Counted from the stretch's first letter, positions 43,533 through 54,122 are shown. The stretch: DNA of 64,000 nucleotides from Nemertoderma westbladi (GCA_032718475.1 JAUCBJ010008054.1:1-64000), one strand, 5' to 3'. Notes: generated by a model from the letters alone, not told the origin. Numbers and translations are program-made.

Positions 43533-44792
43533 TTAATTGATATGTATTTCTTTCCTGCTATTTAAACTTAATGATTGATCATAAATATTAAAAACGATTA
43601 CATTTATGGTTTCAACCAACGGTTCGGCAAATCTTAATTTTAATTGGCCGTTAGTATATATCAACGGTTGCGGATCTCTAACATAGCCGTCAGCGGTTAA
43701 GTCCCAGGATAGGAGGGGGCAATTACCTAAGTAGGTTTCATGGTCTATATTATTACCTCCATAACCGTTAATATATGTATTAATGTTCTTCATTAATTGA
43801 GTATACTCAAAAATATATGTTCCATCTGTAAAATTAGGCTCGTATATTACACCACCTACTGGAAGACCGTCTACAATCAGTTCCGCGCGTCTAAGGTTAA
43901 AATGTTCAAATTTCAAGGGATTGCTAATTAATTCTCCCGAATAAGCGTTATTTGTTATGAAGCCGATAATAACTAATTTGGGTTTTTTACCATCAAATAT
44001 GTTTGTTTGGGTGTAATTTGTGGTTTGAGCGGGAATAGTAAATGTTGTAACCTCCTTTTTTTGGAATTGATATTCAATATCGTAACTCTCTAAACCTTTT
44101 ACGTGACTGCTTTCTATTACAGGATTAACCTCCATTCTTGGGATTAGGATCTTTATTTCATCTAATTCTAGCCGAAGATTTGTCACCGCGTTTGCGTTTG
44201 GAGTGATTTTAAAAATAAACGAATTTGATACTTTTCTAAAATGCATTCTTAAATCATACCCGGGTTGTATTATTTTGCTTTCAGTATCAAAATCAATCAT
44301 CAATCCACTTACAAATTGCATTTGTTTACTAAAGGCATCGCCAATAGGATGCGCGCCGGGATCAATTTCATTTCCGTGTTCAGATAAAGGCTGATGAAAG
44401 CCACCCGCACCCAGTAGCCCATTTTTATCCTCGTAAGTTGTAAATAATAAATTGGATAAGTACGACTTGTAGAAATAATGGTTATTGCTATTTTCAACCT
44501 GCTTCTCATTAAGGTCTATTTTAATATCACTCCACATAGTTTCAGCGGGGTAATTCAGCATATATATATGGGAATTTTCAAGTCGTCTATCCCACCGTAC
44601 AGTACATTTTGTAATTAATAACGCATCTTGCAGTTTCGTATAGAATTCATTGGATCTCGGTACAAGGAACGTGACTTCCCTAGACTCACTTCTGAGATTA
44701 GATACGGGGTAAATTGTTTCATAATGCTTTGCTTTAAATTCAGTCTGTATTGGCTGTGTAGAAAATAAATCTAATTCCTTAATAATTGACAT
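43533..44792 (-). CDS. Probable major capsid (double jelly-roll) protein, fragment A
   Basis: An intact 419-residue frame of the family often labelled F54H12.2-like in invertebrate annotations, found in Polinton/adintovirus-like elements. Its position between a small basic core-like gene and the protease, its beta-rich composition and its length fit a double jelly-roll capsid protein. Visible conserved segments are IKIDLNEKQVENSNNHYFY near residues 90-108, a PGYDLRMHFRKVSNSFIFK region near 175, KLVIIGFITNNAYSGELISN near 273, and the C-terminal LSWDLTADGYV...NGQLKLRFAEPLVETINVIV. It is clearly related to, but strongly diverged from, the 416-residue protein of fragment B. No breaks are seen. 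The capsid role is inferred from family and context. Confidence 0.75.
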   Translation of the reverse strand: MSIIKELDLFSTQPIQTEFKAKHYETIYPVSNLRSESREVTFLVPRSNEFYTKLQDALLITKCTVRWDRRLENSHIYMLNYPAETMWSDIKIDLNEKQVENSNNHYFYKSYLSNLLFTTYEDKNGLLGAGGFHQPLSEHGNEIDPGAHPIGDAFSKQMQFVSGLMIDFDTESKIIQPGYDLRMHFRKVSNSFIFKITPNANAVTNLRLELDEIKILIPRMEVNPVIESSHVKGLESYDIEYQFQKKEVTTFTIPAQTTNYTQTNIFDGKKPKLVIIGFITNNAYSGELISNPLKFEHFNLRRAELIVDGLPVGGVIYEPNFTDGTYIFEYTQLMKNINTYINGYGGNNIDHETYLGNCPLLSWDLTADGYVRDPQPLIYTNGQLKLRFAEPLVETINVIVFNIYDQSLSLNSRKEIHIN

Positions 44793-44794
44793 TA

Positions 44795-45355
44795 TTAAAA
44801 AATACTTTTTTCGCAGTGTTTCAGTTTGCCTTTTATATTTCTCTTTTTACTACGTCGATGATGTATGTTCATAGACATTGGTCTAGTGGGTCGCTTTAAA
44901 TCTCTATAAACTTTTTCTACAACTGACCTTGTTGACGGTTTCATTTTATTTAATGCTTTATTAATAACCGTATTAGCCTGCTGATGTAAGACCCGCTTAC
45001 CTTTTGGTATTACGTGTTGTCTCATAAATTTTGTGGTAAATGGAAAAGCTTTTTGTAAAACTTTTTTAGCTAATGGCTTACCAAATTTTTTCAATGTCGA
45101 TAAAGCGTCTGTAAATATACCTTCTCCGTGTTGATTTGCCCGCATACCTCTAGGATAACGTTGAAAACGACGTTGTTTTAAGTTTGGACCAAATGAGCCA
45201 ATTTGTTGACCGTAAGGGTCAATATATAAACCACCTCGAAAAACAGGAACTTGCGTCGAGCCTCTCGTACTTCTACCACCTTTAAAAACAGCAAGATTCG
45301 AGTCTGCACCACCATATTGAGGTTTACTGTATCTTTGAAATAAATCAGAATCCAT
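44795..45355 (-). CDS. Small basic core-like (pX-type) protein, fragment A
   Basis: An intact 186-residue, strongly basic frame. The N-terminal half is rich in glycine and aromatic residues (YGGADSN, VFRGGLY, QHGEGIF). The second half contains lysine-rich helix-like stretches (LKKFGKPLAKKVLQKAF) and MKPSTRSVVEKVYRDL, ending HCEKSIF. Gly-rich cleavage-like sites followed by a basic tail are typical of adenovirus-like minor core proteins processed by the neighbouring protease. It lies between the penton-like genes and the capsid gene with 1-2 bp spacing. A frameshifted relative in fragment B shares the FRGG/FKGC start, the GKGIL/GEGIF block, MKPSTR and the HCE ending. Confidence 0.65.
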   Translation of the reverse strand: MDSDLFQRYSKPQYGGADSNLAVFKGGRSTRGSTQVPVFRGGLYIDPYGQQIGSFGPNLKQRRFQRYPRGMRANQHGEGIFTDALSTLKKFGKPLAKKVLQKAFPFTTKFMRQHVIPKGKRVLHQQANTVINKALNKMKPSTRSVVEKVYRDLKRPTRPMSMNIHHRRSKKRNIKGKLKHCEKSIF

Positions 45356-45356
45356 T

Positions 45357-46094
45357 TTAATTTATTCGTTTAAAGTGTAATGTAATAGATATTGTCCCGT
45401 ATTCAAAATTCAAATCTTTTCCTTCTTTGTCTGTTATTTCAATATGAATGTATGTTATCTTATATGATTTTTTTACAGGGATATAATGAATTGTATCCTT
45501 GACAAATTCTTTATTTATTACGCTACCATATTTCACGTCATCAGGTATCGCAACACGACGAAGTAAAGCTAAACCAAAGTCATTAATATATTGATTTTCA
45601 ATTATATTAGTTGTCACGTACATGTTCGACTTAGGTTCTGGAATAGAATTGGGTGGTTGAGGGCATAAAAATACCATCTGGTAAGCTTTTTCTCCAATTC
45701 CGATAACCTTTATTAAATAACCCTTTATATTATTTTTCGTCTTCAAAATAATTTTAAAATTTGGATTTAAATTCGCGCCGAGATTATTTTCAGTAATTCC
45801 AAAATAATAGGCTAATTGTTGACCTATAAATAAATACTGTAGAACAAACCGTATGGAAGTGTATCCTCAAAATTTTTTTTCCCTTTTTTTAATAAAATAA
45901 CATTCTCTACATTGTTATACATGGACGGCAACGTTGCTAAGTAAAATATACTTTTTATACCTACCACCCAGTTTTCGTTTGGGTTTATAGGTAGGTAAGG
46001 CGCCATGGAAATTGATCTGATAACTACTAGCGCTATTGCGGGGAAAATCAATTGGACAGGAGTTACTCGGTAGTCTTACGTAGAATTCATCCAT
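45357..46094 (-). pseudogene. Penton-like paralogue 2, frameshifted
   Basis: The start ATG at 46094 overlaps the end of the upstream paralogue by 8 bases. The N-terminal motif MDEFYVRLPSNS is typical of the minor (penton-like, single jelly-roll) capsid protein of Polinton-like elements. The reading frame changes after about 20 codons (near 46035), continues in a second frame with ENWVVGIKS to about 45830, and then returns to the first frame for the C-terminal 150 codons. That last part ends with the conserved FEYGTISITLHFKR-type strand. Two indels therefore interrupt it. The C-terminal part resembles that of paralogue 1 (both have a Y-x-T-[DN]-I-I strand, a LLR turn and a G-x-x-x-ITL closing strand). 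Confidence 0.6.
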
Positions 46095-46959
46095 CACCGC
46101 CACCCCGTATTAACTTAAGTGTTATAACAGTGCGACCTCCGCTAAAATTAATTAATTCGCCTTGTCCGTCATGTAAAGTAATTAAGATTGTTTTTAGTTT
46201 TTTATTCAACAATGGGTAATAGCAAATGCTCTCGTATTCGTGATTAATATATTTTCGATTTAATTGCGTTAAAGGGCAGGTTCTTAAGAGCGGAGCTAAA
46301 GCGTCACCAACAAATGAGCTCTTAATAATATCTGTATATATAAAGATAGTGTCTTTATTACGTGTTATATTCGTGGGAGCTGGAAAATCTAAAATGCCAA
46401 TTTCCGAAATTTTTGGTCCGCTATAATTTAAAATTAATATCAGCTGTTCTATATTGCTTAATTCATCTACTGTAGTGGTACTGTATATATCCCAATTCGG
46501 AATATCCGGATGATTCTGATCCAATAACGGTTTTAAGCCTAGAAATTGTATTAAATCACCACGTAGACTTAATTGTATTTTTTTCAACTTTTTAGGAAAT
46601 TTAAATTTAATTCTAGAATTATTTGTATTAAAAATGAATTCGAAATCTCTATATTTCGCTTCAGAATTAAACAGTTTATTTATATCATCAATAATCACTT
46701 GAATAGAGCTATGCATACCAGGAAATAAACTATATAATTTGGCATCTTTTGCATATACCCCGATTGACAGCGAGATTTGAGTTTGCAGCGTAATATTACT
46801 GTATGTTGCTTGGTATTGAAGCTCAGCCAAACCAATTTTAGCGTTTGGACCAATATATAATTCTTCGGCTAAATCAACAGTAAACTCACTAGGATTATTA
46901 TTGGGGTAAGTGTTTAATGAGCTATCTTAAAGTAGAGTGATATATGTATCTGTGGCCAT
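46087..46959 (-). pseudogene. Penton-like paralogue 1 with an early stop
   Basis: An ATG at 46959 begins MATDTYITLL, followed by an in-frame TAA at 46929-46927. The same frame then stays open to 46087 (about 280 codons). Recognisable parts are a TYPNNNPSEF segment, KIGLAELQY, and a C-terminal half with IFIYTDIIKSSFVGDALAPL (near 46345) and GGRTVITLKL near the end. These match the single jelly-roll penton-like protein of Polinton/adintovirus elements, which forms capsid vertices. Apart from the early stop the gene is intact, so it died recently or starts downstream. Its stop codon overlaps the start of paralogue 2 (ATGGATGA). Confidence 0.6.
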
Positions 46960-47203
46960 TATTATTATTATTATTTAAGCTCTCTCTACTTGACTCCATT
47001 GTACATACAGTATAATGTTAAATTATAGACATCTGTGACCACGTTCATTGTCGCATCTTCTACAGTATATGCGAGGGATCAATATTTTACTGACTTTATT
47101 TAAAGCGGATGAACTATAGATATAGTAATATCATTCGAGTTAATATTGATTAATTACGGTCATATGCGACCAAAATGAATTAACATACAGTATAAACCTA
47201 AGC

Positions 47204-49999
47204 TTATTGAATATGCTGTACCCACGACTGTTTCTTGGATCCGATGAATCGGACTAAATATTCTTTCTTCCCATTGCGTACACGTTCTTTAAGTTTGCCA
47301 ATATTTTTGTCAATTGGTAGATAAATATTACTATTCGGGTGGACCTTTTGGAGTTCGTGAGAATAAAATGCGCCATTTATTATAGCTCCAGCGCTGTCCT
47401 TAATATCGAACATTACCGCTGGTACTCTATCCAACCTGACACGATGAATAATAAATAATTCACGTGTCCATTGTTCTCGATAGCCTTTAGCAAAAGCAGT
47501 ACGAGCGATAGATAATCGTACTGTATCTCCAACTTTAAATTTTATTTTCTTGTGATTAATCTGTCTATATTTACCATATAATATATTCATTAATTCAGTT
47601 TCATTAAATTTATTAACATCAATGGGAGTCATTTGTATTGTCCTATGATATGACCTATTATAAGCTGAGATAAGCTTAGGTAAAATTTTTATCCAAACAT
47701 TATTTCCCCGTTGCGTGGTATCCTTAGCGTTCGCTCCACCGATATTGCTAAGAGATTTTATCTGGTAAAAAATAAAAGTAAGAAAATTAAGTTTATAAGT
47801 TTGTATAAGTAATAGTTAGTGAGACTGAGAACTATGGAGTTGATGTAACCATCGAGCTTAACTACCGTATTTCTTCGACTAAGAGCCTGGACGTTTAAAT
47901 TCAAGAAAACAAGTTAAACAAATGAAATAATTCAAATAAAAACAGGATTACCGTTATTACAATGCAGCCTATTACAGCGGTACAACACCTCAGAGTTGGA
48001 CAGGACACAGGCCGGTTTTTCACGGCCCGAGCCCGTTAATATATATTAATGATAAAATCGTGTGCTAGTGGCATCGCTCACTAATCGTGGCTCGCCCCAC
48101 ATTGTATTATTATTAAATGCCGGGGAGTTTATTCGGGGAAGGGGTTTAAGTTGCTAATTTGATGGTAAGGGGGGGGGGGGGGGGTGGGGGGGATTAATAA
48201 AAACTTTAATATGACTTACCAAGTTTGATTTGAACTTGTCGTCATCATGTAATTGTTCTTCCAGCTCATTGACCTCTTCAATACGGCTCATGGGGAACTT
48301 TGGGATATAGCCTGATTCTGCTGCAGAGGAGTCGCCGTCTATGATTCTCTCAATTTTAATACCAAGTTCGACTTGTCGCTCCCCTTGCCTTTTCAGCTCC
48401 TGCTGAAGACACTCTAATTTGCTAAGAAGCTTCTTACCCAGAGCTAAAATTCAACAATTACAAATATTAATAAATATATATGAATATTTTTTAAGCCCCT
48501 CTTTTTTATTTTTAAGTCGGATTGAAATACGCCATGAAATAAAGTAACAGTATTCTAACTTGAATTGGTAACATTGTTTCAAAGTATAATATTTAACTCT
48601 TGCACACTGTGGAATTGTTGGTTGAATTGGTAACATTGTATCAACGTATAATATTTAACAAAAATACAATTATGTTCATTGTCGTTGAATTTTAACGTTG
48701 AGGAAACAGTAACATTTCAGAAAAATTTAAACTAGTTATTGCAGTTAATTTGTTAACGTTACACAAACGCATAATATTCAACGCATACAGTTTAATGAAT
48801 ACAATACATACATTTAAATAACGCAAAATAAACTAGGCATCATGGTTAAAGTTCTTACATTGTATCAATGTTAGTCCTTGATATAAAACTAAACTAGGAA
48901 ACTAAAAGGCATGGTAGATTTTCTGGTAATTGTAAACTTGTAATAATGATGTATAAGGATGAACTTACACTCCATAATTAGCACGGGTGAGGTCGGATTA
49001 TAATTGGCCAGATGTTGTTGTTGTTCAATGGGCGTCACGGCAATTATCTCAGCGTCTGATCCACCCCGAGTTCTTGGAGTGGTGTTTATACCTGTTGGTG
49101 GCGGTGTTGGATGATCCGGTGCTCCAGGAAGTTCCATTTCACCATTAGTATCGTCGGATTCGCTATCGCCATCAAATCGTGGTGGGGGTCTATATCAAAA
49201 TTAATATTAACGTTGATGTTACGGTAATAGAAAAATAGCATAAAAATTGATGAAAATGACGATTTAAAATGTTATGGGTGTGCACTGTGCAGTAGCCTCC
49301 TACTACAAGTAAAGACAAACATTTTGTTACATGCACTCTTAATGTTGAATACACATTGTATTTTCATATAGAATGTACCATAACTTTAAATTAAATTAAA
49401 AATTAAGTAGTTATATGTACAATTTATTTATAAAGTTTTATATATAAACTAAGTAGATATATATATATACAACAGAACATATAACCGTACTACCGGTAGT
49501 TAGGACTCCGGGAGGTTTAGACTAGGTTGAAGTGGGAGGAACAAAGATAGGCCTACCGGTATGGTAGGCCTATATATGATATCAGGTCAGGATATAGGCA
49601 GACAACCAAATGGCTGAATGGTTCAGTACCGCTAGCCTAATCATCTAACCTAACAGCTAACCTTGCATCACGTTTCCTTTTGCGATGATTGCCGGTAGTA
49701 GATTGTTGACCTCCTCCTTCGGACTCAAGCGCCCTATTGTTTTCAGCCAGTTTTTGGTATTTAATTACATCTCCATACGTGCAGCCTCTCCGTATGATAA
49801 CAACTGGGTATAGGTCCCAATTCTTTTCTGGTTGGGTGTAATTTTTGATGGCATTCGATACATTTTTTGGAGGCCAATAGCATTCCGCAAGAGGTCGCTC
49901 ATCCACATCATTTGTTTCGAGTATTCTAGTTAGCCATGTTTGTGGGACAGCGGCTAACGCATTATCCTCATCCACAAACTCGACAAGAGAATAATACAT
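47204..49999 (-). CDS. Predicted chimera: DUF4806-type gene spliced to Polinton integrase C-terminus
   Basis: Four exons can be placed. Exon 1 is 49999-49662 (donor AAG|GTTAGC), exon 2 is 49189-48969 (acceptor GATATAG, donor GAGT|GTAAGT), exon 3 is 48443-48220 (acceptor AATTTTAG, donor CTTG|GTAAGT), and exon 4 is 47761-47204 (acceptor TTTTTACCAG). Phases are 2, 1 and 0 and agree at every junction, giving about 446 codons without a stop. Exons 1-3 match the DUF4806 family: an N-terminal VEFVDEDNALAAVPQTWL and CYWPP, a basic RKRKRD patch, and IPKFPMSRIEEVNELEEQL. Exon 4 starts with the DUF4806 helix (SLSNIGGANAKDTTQR), then turns directly into the end of an integrase: WIKILPKLISAYNRSYHR, the FKVGDTVRLS SH3-like domain and a chromo-like GKKEYLVRFIGS tail. 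The integrase catalytic triad is absent. Splicing and expression are inferred. Confidence 0.6.
47780..48215 (-). other. Intron 3 of the predicted chimera, with a poly-G run
   Basis: The interval between exons 3 and 4 contains a G-run at about 48171-48192 and no coding signal. GTAAGT starts it and a pyrimidine stretch plus ACCAG ends it. Confidence 0.5.
48535..48860. repeat. Unexpanded homologue of the 62-bp satellite, inside intron 2
   Basis: About 1.5 copies of the same unit as the 51.5-52.5 kb array (ACTCTTGCACACTGTGGAATTG and GGTAACATTGTATCAACG) are followed by the same right flank (AATACAATTATGTTCATTGTC, then GTTACACAAACGCATAATATTC). The flanking homology continues to about 48895 (CTTGATATAAAACTAAACTAGG). 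Confidence 0.8.
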
Positions 50000-50689
50000 T
50001 CCGTGTTTTGTTTATTATTATTACAGTAGAGTATTCAGGTCAGGTGATAGTTTCCCGTTTACCATTACCTACCGTTACGTTACCTGAATGTATACTGGTA
50101 TAGGTGTATACCGTAACTAATTAATACATTACCTGAATGCATACTGTATGTATACCGTACGGTACCGGTAACTAGGTCAAAAATTTTATATCGGTAGCCT
50201 ACCGGTAGGCCTACTGCTTCTGCTACAACAATCTGACAATGGTCCTTTACAGCCTTAACAATCAGACAATAGGCCTACAGGCGGACAAGATAAAATAAGA
50301 ATGAAAATGCAGACAGACCAGCCAGCCAGCAGACAGATCTAAAATAAACTGATAAAAGCAGCCTCTGGCCTCTCGGCCTAACCCCACGAACCCTCCATTT
50401 TTTCTTTAAAAAAATACCATGGTTTTGTTCAGCCTCTGGCTGCTTGTGGCTGGCAGGGGCAGCCTGGACCGGGCCCGCACATCCACACGGCACGACCAGA
50501 ACTTCTCAATAAGCAAAAGGAAAAGGCTGAAAGGTGAAATGGCTAAGAAGAATTATATAGACCCGGTAGGGCCTACCGGTGCGGTGACCTGTAAAAGAGA
50601 AATAAATAAAAATGGCCCAAAAATATTCGGCAAACTCGTAAAGCAGCAAAGGCAGAAAGGTCACTAGTTTTCAACTAGGCTAGGCAGCT
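50000..50689. other. Stretch upstream of the chimera gene
   Basis: No gene is clear. It has several ACCGGTA and AGGCCTA words near 50150-50210 and a short plus-strand frame (50419-50667) without a recognisable domain. Confidence 0.35.
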
Positions 50690-50957
50690 AGGCCTGTCTG
50701 CCTGTAGGCTTTAGGCAGCTAGGCCTACCACCGGTCCTGGGGCTGGAGCCATTGGTATTTCCATCATCTGAATGAAAAACTGGTTCTGGTACTATGATTG
50801 TCTCTGCATTTGTTTTGTCATTAGGGCTACCACTACCAGTAGTCGTACTACTGCTAGGCGTAATATCGGTAGACGATACAAACGCATTATCAATTATATT
50901 TTGCCATTCTTCATCCACGGCATTACTAAGTCTCCTCCTCTTTGTCCAATAAGACAT
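50690..50957 (-). CDS. Possible first exon of a small basic/serine-rich protein
   Basis: From an ATG at 50957 the frame reads MSYWTKRRRLSNAVDEEW, then a serine/threonine-rich and acidic stretch. The frame stays open to about 50690. An N-terminal SYWxKRR patch followed by an acidic/serine stretch recalls a protein often found next to DUF4806-type genes in repetitive loci of animals; this is an unverified recollection. It lies 690 bp upstream of the DUF4806-like exon 1 on the same strand. The longer frame beginning at 51332 has an unlikely upstream part. No splice donor is certain (GACCG|GTGGTA is a weak candidate). Confidence 0.3.
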
Positions 50958-51469
50958 AACGCAACGGCCTGACGGTAGGCTAGCTAGAAAAGCCAGCAGG
51001 AAGCATATGCCAGTATAGTATGCAGTATGCGTACAAAATACAACAGAATTCAACAGAGCTCTCTGCTCTGGCTGTCTGGCATAGCTCTGCAGCTCTGTAC
51101 AGCTGTAGCTGGAGCTGTGCCGCTGAACTTCCGCACCAGTACAGTACTGCAGTACCGGTAGGCAGATAGACCTAAGTACTAAAGTATTGAAGTGACTGCA
51201 GACAGGTGAGCAACAAAAAGCAGAAATGCTGAAATGTGAACACAAGTACTGTTGCATATACTGATGTAGTAAGCAGCACATAACAGCATAAGGCAATAAG
51301 GGTATAAATAGAAGGCATGGCCTACTTTGCAAAATATGTAGTACATTTGGCTCTGCTATACAAGGTGATTTGATTTACCACATGTTGAGGTTGAATCTAC
51401 TGTATAATGTTTAATATTTAACAGCAATTCAAACTACTGTAGTTATTGCAGTTGAAATGCTAAAATTGA

Positions 51470-52485
51470 ATCAAAGTATAATATTTAACTCTTGCACACT
51501 GTGGAATTGTTGGTTGAATTGGTAACATTGTTTCAACGTATAATATTTAACTCTTGCACACTGTGGAATTGTTGGTTGAATTGGTAACATTGTTTCAACG
51601 TATAATATTTAACTCTTGCACACTGTGGAATTGTTGGTTGAATTGGTAACATTGTTTCAACGTATAATATTTAACTCTTGCACACTGTGGAATTGTTGGT
51701 TGAATTGGTAACATTGTTTCAACGTATAATATTTAACTCTTGCACACTGTGGAATTGTTGGTTGAATTGGTAACATTGTTTCAACGTATAATATTTAACT
51801 CTTGCACACTATGTAATTGTTGGTTAAATTGGTAACATTGTTTCAACGTATAATATTTAACTCTTGCACACTGTGGAATTGTTGGTTGAATTGGTAACAT
51901 TGTTTCAACGTATAATATTTAACTCTTGCACACTGTGGAATTGTTGGTTGAATTGGTAACATTGTTTCAACGTATAATATTTAACTCTTGCACACTGTGA
52001 AATTGTTGGTTGAATTGGCAACATTGTTTCAACGTATAATATTTAACTCTTGCACACTGTGGAATTGTTGGTTGAATTGGTAACATTGTTTCAACGTATA
52101 ATATTTAACTCTTGCACACTGTGGAATTGTTGGTTGAATTGGTAACATTGTTTCAACGTATAATATTTAACTCTTGCACACTATGTAATTGTTGGTTGAA
52201 TTGGTAACATTGTTTCAACGTATAATATTTAACTCTTGCACACTGTGGAATTGTTGGTTGAATTGGTAACATTGTATCAACGTATAATATTTAACTCTTG
52301 CACACTGTGGAATTGTTGGTTGAATTGGTAACATTGTTTCAACGTATAATATTTAACTCTTGCACACTGTGGAATTGTTGGTTGAATTGGTAACATTGTT
52401 TCAACGTATAATATTTAACTCTTGCACACTGTGGAATTGTTGGTTGAATTGGTAACATTGTATCAACGTATAATATTTAACAAAA
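51470..52485. repeat. 62-bp satellite array, about 16 copies
   Basis: The unit is TTGTTGGTTGAATTGGTAAC + ATTGTTTCAACGTATAATAT + TTAACTCTTGCACACTGTGGAA. Copies are nearly identical, with a few shared variants (ACTATGTAATTG in two copies, TGTATCAACG in two). The right flank to about 52740 is shared with 48.66-48.9 kb, where the unit is present only about 1.5 times. Confidence 0.95.
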
Positions 52486-53212
52486 ATACAATTATGTTCA
52501 TTGTCGTTGAATTTTAACGTTGAGGAAACAGTAACATTTCAGAAAAATTAAAACTAGTTATTGCAGTTGATTTGTTAACGTTACACAAACGCATAATATT
52601 CAACGCATACAGAGTAAGTATTTTTGGTTTTATTATTAACAATATAATAACGTAATATAAATAACACAAGTAAAAATTTGGCATCATGGTTGAAGTTCTT
52701 ACGTTGTATCAATGTTAGTCCTTGATATAAAACTAAAATAGGTATTTGTGGTTAAGTTCCTAACGTTGATGCAACATTTAAAGTTCAACTAAATAGCATG
52801 GTAGATTGTATGGTTGAATTGCTAAAGTTTCTATAACGTAATTTGCATAACGTTGGTTTGAGGCACAATTTGCAACTTCATATCAACGTACATAGAAGGT
52901 TTTAGTGGATATTGGATAGTGGACATTGAAAAATAGTAGAAGTTACCTGATGCTAAGTGTAGACACCCGAACACCTGTAAAATAAAGGTTGGTGATTGGA
53001 TGCAGTACTAGCGTTGGGTGACTAATAACGCCTCTAGCGGAATAAGCGGGAACTTGAGAAGTTACCATGGTTACGGATGAAATGCTGACATCTGATTGGT
53101 TGAAATAATAACGACCACTGCTAATGGTTGAAATGGTGGCTTCTGATTGGCTGCAGTACTAGAAATGGATGGTAATGATGGGCTACGGGTGACCTTGTGC
53201 GGGGGGACATGT

Positions 53213-53997
53213 AATATATACTACTACCCTGGGCGACGTTGAGTGGAGCACCCTGACCCTGGGCGACGTTGAGTGGAGCACCCTGACCCTGGGCGACGTT
53301 GAGTGGAGCACCCTGACCCTGGGCGACGTTGAGTGGAGCACCCTGACCCTGGGCGACGTTGAGTGGAGCACCCTGACCCTGGGCGACGTTGAGTGGAGCA
53401 CCCTGACCCTGGGCGACGTTGAGTGGAGCACCCTGACCCTGGGCGACGTTGAGTGGAGCACCCTGACCCTGGGCGACGTTGAGTGGTGCACCCTGACCCT
53501 GGGCAACGTTGAGTGGAGCACCCTGACCCTGGGCGACGTTGAGTGGAGCACCCTAACCCTGGGCGATGTTGAGTGGAGCACCCTGACCCTGGGCGACGTT
53601 GAGTGGTGCACCCTGACCCTGGGCGATGTTGAGTGGAGCACCCTGACCCTGGGCGACGTTTAGTGGAGCACCCTGACCCTGGGCGACGTTGAGTGGAGCA
53701 CCCTGACCCTGGGCGACGTTTAGTGGAGCACCCTGACCCTGGGCGACGTTGAGTGGTGCACCCTGACCCTGGGCGACGTTGAGTGGAGCACCCTGACCCT
53801 GGGCGACGTTGAGTGGAGCACCCTGACCCTGGGCGATGTTGAGTGGTACACCCTGACCCTGGGTGATGTTGAGTGGAGCACCCTGACCCTGGGCGACGTT
53901 GAGTGGAGCACCCTGACCCTGGGCGACGTTGAGTGGAGCACCCTGACCCTGGGCGACGTTGAGTGGAGCACCCTGACCCTGGGCGATGTGGTGGGGA
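53213..53997. repeat. 30-bp satellite array, about 26 copies
   Basis: The unit is CTGGGCGACGTTGAGTGGAG followed by CACCCTGACC, very uniform. On the minus strand it encodes a ten-residue repeat APLNVAQGQG. Most variants are C/T changes in GACG/GATG and GAGTGGAGC/GAGTGGTGC. The array reads through an open minus-strand frame from 54122 that begins in non-repetitive sequence. Confidence 0.95.
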
Positions 53998-54122
53998 GCG
54001 TCCTGGTCGACATATTTTCTGAACACGTGCTCCCTATTGATTGGCACTATTTTGATAATATGTACATGGGCAGCCATCACCATCCCTTCCACGTTAGTGG
54101 CTGACTTCGCACACCAAAACAC
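53553..54122 (-). CDS. Frame entering the 30-bp array from unique sequence
   Basis: From ATG 54122 about 45 non-repetitive residues (ending REHVFRKYVDQDAPHHIAQG) lead straight into about 14 repeats of APLNVAQGQG. A C-to-A-type change in one repeat makes a TAG at 53553. The decapeptide frame remains open beyond it to unique sequence at 53.2 kb. The start of the repeat (APHHIAQGQG) is a diverged version of the unit, so the repeat may have grown out of a coding segment. The unique part has no recognised domain. It could be a real repetitive protein or a chance frame. Confidence 0.3.
   Translation of the reverse strand: MFWCAKSATNVEGMVMAAHVHIIKIVPINREHVFRKYVDQDAPHHIAQGQGAPLNVAQGQGAPLNVAQGQGAPLNVAQGQGAPLNITQGQGVPLNIAQGQGAPLNVAQGQGAPLNVAQGQGAPLNVAQGQGAPLNVAQGQGAPLNVAQGQGAPLNVAQGQGAPLNIAQGQGAPLNVAQGQGAPLNIAQG

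Noticed and set aside
50688-51332. A 214-codon minus-strand protein
   Set aside because: Only the part from the ATG at 50957 looks protein-like. The upstream 125 codons are low-complexity Cys/Ser/Leu sequence that is likely untranslated.
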